This document shows positions 1 through 8,545 of a stretch of DNA of 64,000 bases, piece by piece. Both the position numbers and the translations under genes were made by a program. The first letter of the stretch is position 1. Every line of letters begins with the position of its first letter. A model generated the notes under the pieces. That model saw only the letters and a program-made list of their open reading frames with translations. It was not told where the DNA came from and did no database searches. The DNA lies in NCBI GenBank assembly GCA_016703155.1, contig JADJCP010000001.1, positions 744,001 to 808,000 on the forward strand, written 5' to 3'. The stretch comes from Hydrogenophilales bacterium. GTDB taxonomy: Bacteria > Pseudomonadota > Gammaproteobacteria > Burkholderiales > Thiobacillaceae.

Positions 1-108
1 CAGATCCAAGTGTACGAACGAGGTTACCGCCAGGGTGGCATAGAGAAGCATCAAGCTTAGCAATAGCGTGCTTCGGGCGATCCTGTCGAATTTGGCGTCC
101 AACGTCAT
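1..108 (-). CDS. N-terminal fragment of an unidentified membrane or secreted protein
   Basis: A reading frame begins with ATG at 108 on the minus strand and runs off the left edge after 36 codons. It starts MTLDAKFDRIARST and then enters a hydrophobic stretch (roughly residues 14-32, rich in Leu, Val and Ala) with basic residues before it, which is the layout of a signal anchor or first membrane helix. An AAGGA-like ribosome site lies about 12 bases upstream. The family cannot be told from this fragment. It is divergent from the Yip1-family gene at 619. Confidence 0.4.
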   Translation of the reverse strand, partial: MTLDAKFDRIARSTLLLSLMLLYATLAVTSFVHLDL

Positions 109-618
109 GCGATAAATAATCCTTAACTTGATTTCAACGAATCGTCCGGAAGACTCAATTACCAAGAATCTTGAACGTAAAGTCATGTGTAGGTCCGCGT
201 TTGCAAGCTGGCAGATTTCAACCGGGTTGCCTTGGTTCGAATTCGCTTCATTTTCGGCTCACCCATCGGGTGGCTCCCGTTTATCAAGGAACGCATGATC
301 AACGGGGCTTCGTTGGGTATTTCGCCGCTTCAGTTGAAGTTTGTAGGATAATGAAAAAAAGTAGTCGTCATGTAGGGCATGGTTTTCGCCAGACAAATAT
401 CAGTCTGCGATTATCCACCAGGAACCTTGGATATGGGCTCCTCGCGGAGTACAGGGTGGTTGCCTACAGCGGTAAGTAATGATGCAGTCGTAATATCCGG
501 CCTGCTGGCCCTGATGTAACAAAATATCGAAGGCCCCATTTGATTTTCGCGCTCGAAAGCTGAAACCAAAAGTTTTCACTGGCTGAGCAGGCTCTTACTT
601 TTTCTCGCGAGGTAGACA
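109..618. other. Intergenic region with no convincing gene
   Basis: These 510 bases separate the partial minus-strand gene from the Yip1-family gene. A TTG-started frame at 171-479 exists, but its translation has no recognisable motif, no ribosome site and an atypical composition, so it is not called. The last 20 bases carry a GAGG ribosome site for the gene at 619. No hairpin terminator or tRNA was recognised. Confidence 0.5.
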
Positions 619-1437
619 ATGAATCTGGTTCAACGCGTCAAGGATATCCTGCTCGCCCCGAAGCAAACCTGGCCGGTGATCGAGTCCGAATCCACCGATA
701 CCACCAGCCTGTACAAGAACTACATCATGATTCTGGCAGCCATCCCGGCCCTGGCGAGTTTCATCGGCCTCTCGCTGATCGGCTTCAACGCCTTCGGCGT
801 CTCGGTGCGCATCCCTTTCATGACCGGCCTGGCGCAATTGGTCACAGGCTATGTCTTGTCACTGGCCATGGTTTACGTGGTTTCCCTGATCGTCGATGCC
901 CTGGCGCCCACCTTCGGCGGCCAGAAAAATCAGATCAACGCCTTGAAACTGGTTGCTTACGGCAGCACCGCCGGGATGGTCGGCGGCATCTTCGGACTGA
1001 TCCCGGCGCTGTCCATGCTCGCGCTGCTGACCGCCCTGTATTCGATCTACCTGATCTATCTCGGCCTGCCCGTCCTGATGAAATGCCCCGAGGACAAGGC
1101 GCTACCCTACACAGCGGTGATTCTGGTGTGCGGCATCGGCGCCGGGCTGATCGTCGGGGCGGTGTCGGCGATGTTCACACCGGGTCCGGCGATGCACATC
1201 GGATCGGCGAACATGGCGCCAAGTGGCGTGCCCAAGGGCGAGATCAGCATCAATACCCCTGAAGGCTCGGTGACGCTGGACACACAGAAGATGGAAGACT
1301 GGGGCAAGCGCATGGAAGAAGCCAGCAAGCGGGTCGAAGAGGCGCAGAAATCCGGCGACCAGGCCGCCGCCGAAAAAGCCATGCAGGAGATGATGGCGAC
1401 GATGGGCGTAAAGCCCGGCGCCGCGAACGCCCAGTAA
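619..1437 (+). CDS. Yip1 domain family inner-membrane protein
   Basis: A 272-residue protein with an N-terminal amphipathic segment containing the Yip1-family signature (LLAPKQTWPVIESE, residues about 11-24), followed by about five hydrophobic helices between residues 33 and 190. The C-terminal 65 residues are soluble and charged, with a heptad-like Glu/Lys pattern suggesting a short coiled coil. Bacterial Yip1 proteins are membrane proteins of unknown function. The ATG at 619 is preceded by GAGG at suitable spacing. The gene stands alone, convergent with dapB. Confidence 0.8.
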   Translation: MNLVQRVKDILLAPKQTWPVIESESTDTTSLYKNYIMILAAIPALASFIGLSLIGFNAFGVSVRIPFMTGLAQLVTGYVLSLAMVYVVSLIVDALAPTFGGQKNQINALKLVAYGSTAGMVGGIFGLIPALSMLALLTALYSIYLIYLGLPVLMKCPEDKALPYTAVILVCGIGAGLIVGAVSAMFTPGPAMHIGSANMAPSGVPKGEISINTPEGSVTLDTQKMEDWGKRMEEASKRVEEAQKSGDQAAAEKAMQEMMATMGVKPGAANAQ

Positions 1438-1488
1438 TCCAGGTGGCCGGTAACGGACCGCGCTACGCGCACTCCGACCCGACTTGTG

Positions 1489-2289
1489 TCACCTCAAGCC
1501 GAGCACGTCCTGCATATCGAATAAACCGCTTTGCTTCCCGTTGAGGAAGCGGGCGGCACGCAGGGCACCCAGTGCAAAGGTCATGCGACTGCTGGCCTTG
1601 TGGCTGATCTCGACGCGCTCGCCGACTGTGGCGAACAGAGCGGTGTGGTCGCCGACGATATCGCCGCCGCGCACCGTGGCGAAACCAATGGTGGAGGGTT
1701 GCCGTTCGCCGGTCACACCTTCACGGCCATACACCGCGCAGGCTTTCAGATCACGGCCCAGGGCACTGGCCAGCACCTCACCCATGCGCAACGCGGTGCC
1801 CGAGGGGGCATCCACCTTGTGCCGGTGATGCGCCTCGACGATCTCGATGTCATAGCCTTCGTTAAGCACCCGGGCGGCCATGTCCAGCAATTTGAATACC
1901 AGGTTGACGCCGACACTCATGTTCGGCGCGAAGACGATGGGGATGCGCTTGGCGGCCTCGGCGATGGCCAGTTTGCCCGCGGCATCGAAACCGGTCGTGC
2001 CGATCACCAGAGGAACGCTGTGCGCCTGGCAAAGTTCCAGATGACGCAAGGTCGCCTCGGGGCGGGTGAAATCGATCAAGGCGTGCGCCCCGATCAGAGC
2101 CGCCATGTCGTCTCTGATGGTAACGCCGCAGGCGCTGCCGGAGAGCTCTCCGACATCGCGCCCGAGGAGGGGGGATCCGGCGCGCTCCAGGGCGGCATGC
2201 AGGCGCATATCCGGCGCGGTCGAAACCGCTTCCAACAATATCTTGCCCATGCGCCCTGTAGCTCCGGCGATGGCTATGTTCAAAGTCAT
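1489..2289 (-). CDS. dapB: 4-hydroxy-tetrahydrodipicolinate reductase
   Basis: DapB reduces 4-hydroxy-tetrahydrodipicolinate with NAD(P)H in the diaminopimelate/lysine pathway in the cytoplasm. The 266-residue protein has the N-terminal dinucleotide-binding loop GATGRMG (residues 9-15), the GTTGF loop near residue 97, and the substrate and catalytic motif HHRHKVDAPSGTA beginning at residue 154. Its length is normal for the family. Its start overlaps the bamE stop by four bases (ATGA), so the two are probably translated together. Confidence 0.97.
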   Translation of the reverse strand: MTLNIAIAGATGRMGKILLEAVSTAPDMRLHAALERAGSPLLGRDVGELSGSACGVTIRDDMAALIGAHALIDFTRPEATLRHLELCQAHSVPLVIGTTGFDAAGKLAIAEAAKRIPIVFAPNMSVGVNLVFKLLDMAARVLNEGYDIEIVEAHHRHKVDAPSGTALRMGEVLASALGRDLKACAVYGREGVTGERQPSTIGFATVRGGDIVGDHTALFATVGERVEISHKASSRMTFALGALRAARFLNGKQSGLFDMQDVLGLR

Positions 2290-2648
2290 TTCCCGGCCTC
2301 TTCTCTGGCTACCGCCGCCTGGACGTCGCCCTCGATACCCTTCAGCACGCCATTCTCGAAGACCACTGTAACGCGTCTCTGCTCGACGACCTTGCCGCCT
2401 TTTTCAAGATGATGGACATAGTCGCAGCGGTCGTTGCGGAACGGATCGACCACGAGCGGCGTGCCCAGGGCGAAACGTACCTGGCTGGGCGTCATGCCCG
2501 GCTTCAGTTTGGCGAGCATCTCCTGGCTGATGGCGTTGCCCTGCTGCACGGGAACCTTGTGCGGCGAGATGCGCTCGATGGGGTTTCGCCACGTGCCGCA
2601 TGCCGCAAGCAGGGCGGATAAAACCAGAACGGGAAGGAAATTCTTCAT
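2286..2648 (-). CDS. bamE: BamE/SmpA outer-membrane assembly lipoprotein
   Basis: BamE is a small lipoprotein of the BAM complex, which inserts beta-barrel proteins into the outer membrane. The start at 2648 is chosen because it gives a clean lipoprotein signal (MKNFLPVLVLSALLAAC, lipidated Cys17). A further-upstream start at 2693 would put an arginine-rich stretch before it. The SmpA/OmlA domain follows, with the typical LKPGMTPSQVRFALGTP segment. It lies immediately upstream of dapB with a four-base overlap and is divergent from fur across 64 bases. Confidence 0.93.
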   Translation of the reverse strand: MKNFLPVLVLSALLAACGTWRNPIERISPHKVPVQQGNAISQEMLAKLKPGMTPSQVRFALGTPLVVDPFRNDRCDYVHHLEKGGKVVEQRRVTVVFENGVLKGIEGDVQAAVAREEAGK

Positions 2649-2673
2649 TGGATGAGATGACGGGCGGGAAAGT

Positions 2674-2690
2674 CGCGCTATGATAGCGCG
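2674..2690 (+). promoter_or_regulatory. Palindrome over a probable fur -10 element
   Basis: A perfect seven-base inverted repeat with a three-base centre (CGCGCTA-TGA-TAGCGCG) lies between bamE and fur. The sequence TATGAT at 2679-2684 inside it resembles a -10 box reading toward fur. It may be an operator or simply a promoter feature; no regulator can be named from the sequence. Confidence 0.35.
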
Positions 2691-2712
2691 CAATACCTAC
2701 AAGCGGCATACC

Positions 2713-3147
2713 ATGACAAGCGGAGACCAACTGAAAAGCATGGGGCTGAAGGCCACCGTCCCACGCATGAAGATCCTGCAACTGTTCGAGGACAACGGCG
2801 CCGACCACCTCACCGCCGATGACGTCTATCGTCTGCTGCTGGCCGAAAACACCGATGTCGGTCTGGCGACCGTCTACCGTGTCCTGACCCAGTTCGAGCA
2901 GGCCGGCCTGCTGGTCAGGCACCGCTTCGACGACGACAAATCGGTCTACGAACTCAACAAGGGCGATCATCACGACCACCTGCTCTGCGTGCAATGTGGT
3001 CGTGTCGAAGAGTTCTACGACCCGGAGATCGAACGCAGGCAAAAGAAGATCGCCGCCGACCGGGGCTTCAGCATCCACGACCACAGCTTGTATCTTTACG
3101 TCGACTGCACCAAGTCGAATTGCCCGCACAAGGCGAAGAAAGCGTAG
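2713..3147 (+). CDS. fur: Ferric uptake regulator
   Basis: Fur is the Fe(II)-dependent repressor of iron uptake. The protein is about 144 residues from the ATG at 2713; an alternative start at 2680 would add an unusual basic leader. It has the winged-helix recognition segment (DVGLATVYRVLTQFE), the HHDHLLC metal-site motif and two Cys pairs (CVQCG and CTKSNC) near the C-terminus. The order bamE/fur is a common arrangement in betaproteobacteria. Confidence 0.96.
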   Translation: MTSGDQLKSMGLKATVPRMKILQLFEDNGADHLTADDVYRLLLAENTDVGLATVYRVLTQFEQAGLLVRHRFDDDKSVYELNKGDHHDHLLCVQCGRVEEFYDPEIERRQKKIAADRGFSIHDHSLYLYVDCTKSNCPHKAKKA

Positions 3148-3148
3148 A

Positions 3149-4807
3149 TCAGGTTTCGCCGAGCATCTCCGCCGCGTGTTTGCGAGTGGTCTCGGTAATT
3201 TTTACCCCACCCAGCATACGGGCGAGTTCCTCGATCCGCCGCGGCTTGTCGAGAGGCTCGACCCGACTTGCGGCCTGACCGTCGTCCCGCGTCGCCTTGC
3301 TGACCCGCCAGTGATGACTCGCCCCGGCGGCGACCTGCGGCAGATGCGTGACGCACAACACCTGGCGCGTCACGCCCAGTTCGGCAAGCATGCGCCCGAC
3401 GATTTCGGCGACGCCGCCGCCGATACCGGCGTCGACCTCGTCGAAGATCAGCGTCGGCGCGCCGGACAGCCCGGAAAGTATGGTCTGTAACGCCAGGCCG
3501 ATACGCGACAGTTCACCCCCCGAGGCGGTTTTTGCCAGCGAGCGCGCTGACTGGCCGCTGTGCGGCGATACCAGAAATTCGATGCTCTCAATACCACCCG
3601 CCTCGGGCTCGCAGGTGCTCAGCGCCACCTCGAAGCGTCCCCCCTGCATCGCCAGGCGCTGCATCGCCGCGCTGACATCCTCGGCCAAACGGCGCGAGGC
3701 TTTATGGCGTTGCGCGCTCAGTTGGCCGGCAAGTTTCATATAGTTGCGTTCGGCGCCCTCGACAGCCTGTCGCAGCGCTTCCGGGTCGGCCAGGCGTGCA
3801 AGCTCCTCCAGGCGTAAGCGGGTCTCGTCGAGGAGTTCGGGAAGTGCCTCGGGACGCACCCGGAACTTGCGCGCGGCATCGTTGATATGTGCCAGACGGG
3901 CTTCGGCCGTGGCCAGGGCCTCGGGGTCGAGATCGACGCGGCTGGCGTAGTGATTCAGCTCGCGCGCCGTTTCCTGTAGTTGCACCAGGCCGGCATCAAG
4001 CATCTCCAAGCTACCGGTCAGGTTCGGGTCGATCTCGACCAGCCCCTGCAATTGGGTACGCGCCGAATGGAGCCGGGCCAGAATGCCGGCTTCGTCCTCG
4101 TCGAATGCATTGGCAATACCCTGGGTGCCCTGGATCAACTCGGCGGCATGCGCCAGACGCCGGTGCGTGTCCTGCAACTCCGTCCATTCCTCGGCACGAA
4201 ACTCCAGGCCGGCAAGGGTCTCCAGACGCCAGCGCAGGCCTTCCTGCTCGACGCCGGCTTCGGCGGCATGGGTCTCGGCCCGGGCCAGATCGCGCGCCAG
4301 CTTGTGCCAGGCATGGAAGGCGTCGGCGACTTGGGCCGCGAGTGCCTGCTGGCCGGCATAGGCATCGAGGATACGGCGCTGTTCGCCCGCCTTCAGCAGG
4401 GAATAATGCGCATGCTGGCCGTGGATGTCGACGAGGAATTCGCCGATGTTCTTCAGTTGCGCCAGGGTCGCCGCCTGGCCGTTGACGAAGGCGCGCGAGC
4501 GGCCGCCGGCATCGATGCCGCGGCGCATCAGGCACTGGCCTTCGTCGCCCTCCAGACCATTCTCGGTGAGCCAGGCGCGCAAACCAGCCACCCGGTCGAT
4601 CTGGAATAGCGCACTGATCTCGGCGCGTTCCGCCCCGGCACGCACCACCCCGGCGTCGCCGCGCGCACCCAGGACCAGGGACAAGGCATCCAGCAGGATG
4701 GACTTGCCGGCGCCGGTCTCGCCGGTCAGGACGGCGAAGCCGGCGTCGAACTCCAGGTCGAGCCGGTCGACCAGGACGAAATCGCGGATGGAAAGGCTCA
4801 GCAGCAT
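3149..4807 (-). CDS. recN: DNA repair protein RecN
   Basis: RecN is an SMC-like ATPase that acts in double-strand-break repair. The 552-residue product has Walker A (GETGAGKS, residues 29-36) at the N-terminus, a long central coiled-coil region, and C-terminal ABC signature (TASGGELSRI) and Walker B (TLIFDEVDAGIGG) motifs, which is the full RecN layout. Its stop is only one base beyond the fur stop, so the two genes converge tail to tail. Confidence 0.97.
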   Translation of the reverse strand: MLLSLSIRDFVLVDRLDLEFDAGFAVLTGETGAGKSILLDALSLVLGARGDAGVVRAGAERAEISALFQIDRVAGLRAWLTENGLEGDEGQCLMRRGIDAGGRSRAFVNGQAATLAQLKNIGEFLVDIHGQHAHYSLLKAGEQRRILDAYAGQQALAAQVADAFHAWHKLARDLARAETHAAEAGVEQEGLRWRLETLAGLEFRAEEWTELQDTHRRLAHAAELIQGTQGIANAFDEDEAGILARLHSARTQLQGLVEIDPNLTGSLEMLDAGLVQLQETARELNHYASRVDLDPEALATAEARLAHINDAARKFRVRPEALPELLDETRLRLEELARLADPEALRQAVEGAERNYMKLAGQLSAQRHKASRRLAEDVSAAMQRLAMQGGRFEVALSTCEPEAGGIESIEFLVSPHSGQSARSLAKTASGGELSRIGLALQTILSGLSGAPTLIFDEVDAGIGGGVAEIVGRMLAELGVTRQVLCVTHLPQVAAGASHHWRVSKATRDDGQAASRVEPLDKPRRIEELARMLGGVKITETTRKHAAEMLGET

Positions 4808-4840
4808 CGTTACGTAACCCGGGTGCAGGCCAGGGGCCGA

Positions 4841-4876
4841 AATCCGGGAAGACGTCGAGCGGCCCTATCCCGGATT
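4841..4876. repeat. Inverted repeat between recN and nadK
   Basis: AATCCGGGA at 4841-4849 pairs perfectly with TCCCGGATT at 4868-4876, with an 18-base loop. The following bases (GCTTCGCTCCATCC and on to 4900) resemble a short repeat seen between genes in many proteobacteria. It could act as a transcript-end hairpin for nadK or be a dispersed intergenic repeat. Confidence 0.5.
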
Positions 4877-4904
4877 CTGCTTCGCTCCATCCAGGCTACC
4901 GACG

Positions 4905-5777
4905 TCACAGCTTCTCCCCCCAGTGCAGCTTTTGCCTGAGGGTATCGTAATAGTTGTGGCCACTGGGCTGGAGCAGCCGCACGGTCTTGCGGGCCCGCTG
5001 AATGATGACCCGATCGCCGACCTGCATATCCTGATGCTGCTGGCCGTCGAAGTGAACCCGGGCATCGTCGGCGTGGATCAGGTTGATCTCCACCTCCGAA
5101 CGACTGTTGATGGCGATGGGCCGGGCCGAGAGGGTATGCGGACAGATCGGCGCCAGGACGAAGGCCTCCAGGGTCGGATGCAGGATCGGCCCACCGGCGG
5201 ACAGGGCATAGGCCGTCGAGCCGGTCGGCGAAGCGACCACCAGACCATCGGCGCGCTGGCTGTAGACAAATTTGTTGTCGATATAGACCTCGAACTCGAT
5301 CAAGCGGCCCATCGTGCTTTTGCTCACCACCGCGTCGTTGAAGGCATAGGTATGGAATTTCAGGTCGCTGGCGCGCTCCAGGGCACAACTCAACATGATG
5401 CGCTCTTCGGCGAGGTAGTCGCCATCGAGCATTTCATCCAGGGTGGTGAACATGGTATCGACCGAAACGTCGGCCAGAAAACCGAGGCGCCCCTGGTTAA
5501 CGCCGATCATCGGCACGCCATGGTCGACCAGGTCGCGGGCAATATTCAGCATCGTGCCGTCGCCGCCCATGACGATGGCCAGATCGATCTCACCGGCAAT
5601 CTGGGTCAGGGGCGAACACGGCAGGTCAGTCATGCGGCAGAATTCGGTGGCATGCGTACTGAGTACGACCGCATGACCGCGCTGGCGTAAAAAATCCGCC
5701 AGGCGCAGCATGTTGCTGCTGACGCTGGTACTGTTGTGTTTGCCGACCAGGGCAGTCTTCTTGAAAATGGTGCTCAT
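4905..5777 (-). CDS. nadK: NAD kinase
   Basis: NadK phosphorylates NAD to NADP. The start at 5777 gives MSTIFKKTALVGKHN, the usual betaproteobacterial N-terminus; a start at 5807 would add ten poorly matching residues. The nucleotide-binding GGDGT motif, followed by MLNIARD, lies near residue 66, and the conserved SPTGSTAYALSAGGP segment near residue 170 binds NAD. It is divergent from hrcA, with 56 bases between the starts. Confidence 0.96.
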   Translation of the reverse strand: MSTIFKKTALVGKHNSTSVSSNMLRLADFLRQRGHAVVLSTHATEFCRMTDLPCSPLTQIAGEIDLAIVMGGDGTMLNIARDLVDHGVPMIGVNQGRLGFLADVSVDTMFTTLDEMLDGDYLAEERIMLSCALERASDLKFHTYAFNDAVVSKSTMGRLIEFEVYIDNKFVYSQRADGLVVASPTGSTAYALSAGGPILHPTLEAFVLAPICPHTLSARPIAINSRSEVEINLIHADDARVHFDGQQHQDMQVGDRVIIQRARKTVRLLQPSGHNYYDTLRQKLHWGEKL

Positions 5778-5833
5778 GGACACGATTATAGCCACGTACT
5801 TCATCAACTCCGCAGCGACAATACACAGACCGC

Positions 5834-6865
5834 ATGCAGGCTCACATGCTCAATGAACGCGCGCGCATCCTCCTCGGGGCGCTGATCGAACGCTATATCG
5901 AAGACGGCCAGCCGGTCGGCTCGCGCACGCTTGCCAAGCACGCCAATCTGAACCTGTCGCCGGCGACGATCCGCAACATCATGTCCGACCTCGAAGAAGT
6001 CGGCTTCATTACCAGCCCGCACACCTCGGCGGGACGCATCCCGACGCCCAAGGGATACCGTTTCTTCGTCGATTCGCTGATCTCGGTAAAGCCGCTCGCC
6101 GGCCAGCAGATCGCCCACATCGAATCCGCCCTGTGTCCGGATGTTCCGCAAAAACTGGTCACGGTCGCCTCGCAGCTCCTTTCCGAGCTGACCTGCTTCG
6201 CCAGCGTCGTGGTCATCCCGAGGCGGCGCCACCAGACCATCCGCCAGATCGAGTTCATGCACCTGTCCGAGACGCGCATCCTGCTGATCATCGTCACCGA
6301 CGACGGCGAGGTGCAGAACCGCGTCCTGGTCACCGACCGGCCGCACACCCAGGAACAACTCAGCCGGGCCGCGCAGACCTTCAACGAACATTACGGCGGC
6401 CAGTCCTTCGAGGCCGCCCGGCCACGCCTGTTCAAGGAACTGCATGCCCTCAAGTCGGACATCAGCCGCCTCATGGAGGCCGCCGTTCACGCCGGCAGCG
6501 AGGCCTTCCAGGGCAAGGGCGACGAATACGTGATCTCCGGCGAGGCCAACTTGCTGCGCACCCCGGACCTGTTCTCGAACATGGAGCGCCTGCGCAATCT
6601 GTTCGGCCTGTTCGAGCAGAAAACCGAGCTGCTCCAGCTGCTCGACATGGGCCAGCATGGCACCGGGGTGCAGATCTACATCGGCGCCGAATCGGGCGTC
6701 GCGCCCCTCGACGAGTGCAGCGTGATCACCGCCCCCTACGAACGTGACGGCGAAGTCGTCGGCACCTTGGGTGTCATCGGCCCGACGCGCATGGCCTACG
6801 AGCGCGTCATCCCCATCGTCGACATCACGGCGCGCCTGCTGTCGAATGCGCTTTCCTATCATTAA
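5834..6865 (+). CDS. hrcA: Heat-inducible transcription repressor HrcA
   Basis: HrcA represses chaperone operons by binding CIRCE elements. The 343-residue protein has the N-terminal winged helix (YIEDGQPVGSRTLAKH and ATIRNIMSDLEEVGFI) and the GAF-like and dimerisation regions typical of the family. A second ATG at 5846 is an equally possible start. No CIRCE element was seen immediately upstream, so targets must lie elsewhere. Confidence 0.95.
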   Translation: MQAHMLNERARILLGALIERYIEDGQPVGSRTLAKHANLNLSPATIRNIMSDLEEVGFITSPHTSAGRIPTPKGYRFFVDSLISVKPLAGQQIAHIESALCPDVPQKLVTVASQLLSELTCFASVVVIPRRRHQTIRQIEFMHLSETRILLIIVTDDGEVQNRVLVTDRPHTQEQLSRAAQTFNEHYGGQSFEAARPRLFKELHALKSDISRLMEAAVHAGSEAFQGKGDEYVISGEANLLRTPDLFSNMERLRNLFGLFEQKTELLQLLDMGQHGTGVQIYIGAESGVAPLDECSVITAPYERDGEVVGTLGVIGPTRMAYERVIPIVDITARLLSNALSYH

Positions 6866-6871
6866 TGACAC

Positions 6872-6926
6872 GTGACAAAGTGACCTAAAGTCCCACACTT
6901 CATCCGCCGCCTGTTCACTTTGTCAC
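6872..6926. repeat. Perfect 12-bp inverted repeat between hrcA and hemH
   Basis: GTGACAAAGTGA at 6872-6883 is the exact reverse complement of TCACTTTGTCAC at 6915-6926, separated by 31 bases. There is no T-run after the second arm, so it is not a classical terminator. It could be a paired operator or an intergenic repeat. Confidence 0.5.
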
Positions 6927-6947
6927 CTCGCCACGCTGTCACCCACC

Positions 6948-8048
6948 ATGACCTACTTCCTCCCCGAACCCGCCTTCAAACACGACCAACCATTACGCAT
7001 CGGCATCCTGCTCATCAACCTGGGTACTCCGGAAGCGCCCACGGCTGGCGCGGTACGCCCCTATCTCAAGGAGTTCCTGTCCGACCGGCGCGTCGTCGAG
7101 ATACCGCGCGCGGTCTGGTGGCCGATCCTGAACGGCGTCATCCTCAATACCCGCCCGAAACAATCGGCGGAAAAATACGCTTCGATCTGGCAGCCGGAAG
7201 GCTCGCCGCTGAAAATGCACACCGAGCAACTGTCACGCTTCCTGGTCGAGGAACTGCGCCAGCGTAGCCCCTACCCCCTGCAGGTCGAATACGCCATGCG
7301 CTACGGCCAGCCGAATGTCGCCGGCGCGCTCGGCCGGCTCAAGGCTCAGGGCTGTGATCGCATCCTGGTCCTGCCGCTCTACCCGCAATATGCCGCCAGC
7401 AGCGCCGGCACCGCCCTGGATGCCGTGTTCCGGATCCTGCTGCATACCCGGAACGTACCGGATATCCGTACGGTTCGGCATTTTCACGATCACCCCGGCT
7501 ATATCGACGCCCTCAAACAGAGCATCGAGCGTTATTGGGCCGAACACGACCGGGCCGACATCCTGCTGATGAGTTTCCATGGCGTACCGCGTTACACCCT
7601 GGACAAGGGCGACCCCTACCACTGCGAGTGCCACAAGACCGGTCGACTGCTCGCCGAAGCGTTGAATCTGAAGCCGGAGCAATACCGCCTGACCTTTCAG
7701 TCGCGCTTTGGCAAGGCCGAATGGCTCAAGCCCTACACCGCCGCCACGCTGGAAGAACTGGGCCGGGCCAAGACTGGCCGCCTCGATGTCATCTGCCCCG
7801 GCTTCGTCGCCGATTGCCTGGAGACGCTTGAAGAGATCGCCATGGAGGGCAAGGCCACCTTTCTCAACGCGGGCGGTGGCGATTTCCGCTACATCCCCGC
7901 GTTGAACAGCCGGCCCGCCTGGGTCTCGGCATTAGCCGACATCGTCATCGAACAACTGTCCGGCTGGTTGCCCGATGCCTGGAGCCAGGAGTCCGAAGAA
8001 CGGCAATTACGCGAACGCCATCAACGCGCTCAAAACATGTCGAAATAA
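6948..8048 (+). CDS. hemH: Ferrochelatase
   Basis: HemH inserts Fe(II) into protoporphyrin IX in the last step of haem synthesis. The 366-residue product carries the N-terminal INLGTPEAP motif, the catalytic-His segment LLMSFHGVP, and the C-terminal CPGFVADCLETLEEI motif with the conserved acidic residue. Haem supply fits a genome rich in c-type cytochromes, since fccAB follows directly. It shares the strand with hrcA, after an 82-base gap that contains an inverted repeat. Confidence 0.97.
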   Translation: MTYFLPEPAFKHDQPLRIGILLINLGTPEAPTAGAVRPYLKEFLSDRRVVEIPRAVWWPILNGVILNTRPKQSAEKYASIWQPEGSPLKMHTEQLSRFLVEELRQRSPYPLQVEYAMRYGQPNVAGALGRLKAQGCDRILVLPLYPQYAASSAGTALDAVFRILLHTRNVPDIRTVRHFHDHPGYIDALKQSIERYWAEHDRADILLMSFHGVPRYTLDKGDPYHCECHKTGRLLAEALNLKPEQYRLTFQSRFGKAEWLKPYTAATLEELGRAKTGRLDVICPGFVADCLETLEEIAMEGKATFLNAGGGDFRYIPALNSRPAWVSALADIVIEQLSGWLPDAWSQESEERQLRERHQRAQNMSK

Positions 8049-8123
8049 AGTATAAGAAAGCCCCGAAAACCGCATGAATATTAGAGTTCACTTGTTGACT
8101 CGCAGTTTGCAGCAGTGTCAGCA

Positions 8124-8137
8124 TTGACCTCGGTCAA
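8124..8137. promoter_or_regulatory. FNR/CRP-family-like palindrome upstream of fccAB
   Basis: TTGAC-CTCG-GTCAA is a perfect palindrome with the length and spacing of an FNR box (TTGAT-N4-ATCAA); each half-site differs from it only at the innermost position. It sits about 83 bases before the fccA start, in the only long gap upstream of the operon. Redox- or oxygen-linked control is an inference, and no clear -10 element was identified. Confidence 0.4.
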
Positions 8138-8219
8138 GACTCTGGTGAATTTGAACCATTCCCGGTTTTTTGATTTGGCGGCCTTCGCGCCGTCGATTCC
8201 CGTAACTTCGGAGGAGCAC

Positions 8220-8522
8220 ATGAAAAAATCCCTCGCATTTGCCCTGATCGCGGCAGGAGTCCTGGGCGCTGTTGCCCAGGCCCAGGCGGTCGACACACGC
8301 GCGCGCTTCATGGCCGCGAACTGCGCCTACTGCCATGGCCCGGACGGCAAAAGCCGCGGCGCTATTCCCAGCCTCGCCGGACTCGACAAGGGCTACTTCG
8401 TCGATCAGATGAAGGCCTTCCGCGATGGCAGTCGCCCCAATACTGTCATGTCCAAGCACGCCCAAGGCTACACCGACGCTGAGTACGCAGCGCTCGGCGC
8501 CTGGTTTGCCGCCATCAAATAA
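8220..8522 (+). CDS. fccA: Monohaem cytochrome c subunit of sulfide dehydrogenase
   Basis: A 100-residue periplasmic c-type cytochrome that would accept electrons from the FccB flavoprotein. It has a Sec signal peptide (cleavage near AQA-VD, residue 23), one haem-binding site CAYCH at residues 35-39, and a likely Met ligand in the NTVMSK segment near residue 77. The ATG at 8220 follows a strong GGAGGA site. Only 23 bases separate it from fccB. A single haem matches the smaller FCSD cytochromes rather than the dihaem Allochromatium type. Confidence 0.88.
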   Translation: MKKSLAFALIAAGVLGAVAQAQAVDTRARFMAANCAYCHGPDGKSRGAIPSLAGLDKGYFVDQMKAFRDGSRPNTVMSKHAQGYTDAEYAALGAWFAAIK

Positions 8523-8545
8523 TCGCGATAGAGGAGATAGCCACC

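Noticed and set aside
171..479. Open frame of 102 codons starting with TTG
   Set aside because: No ribosome site, no recognisable motif and a composition unlike nearby genes.
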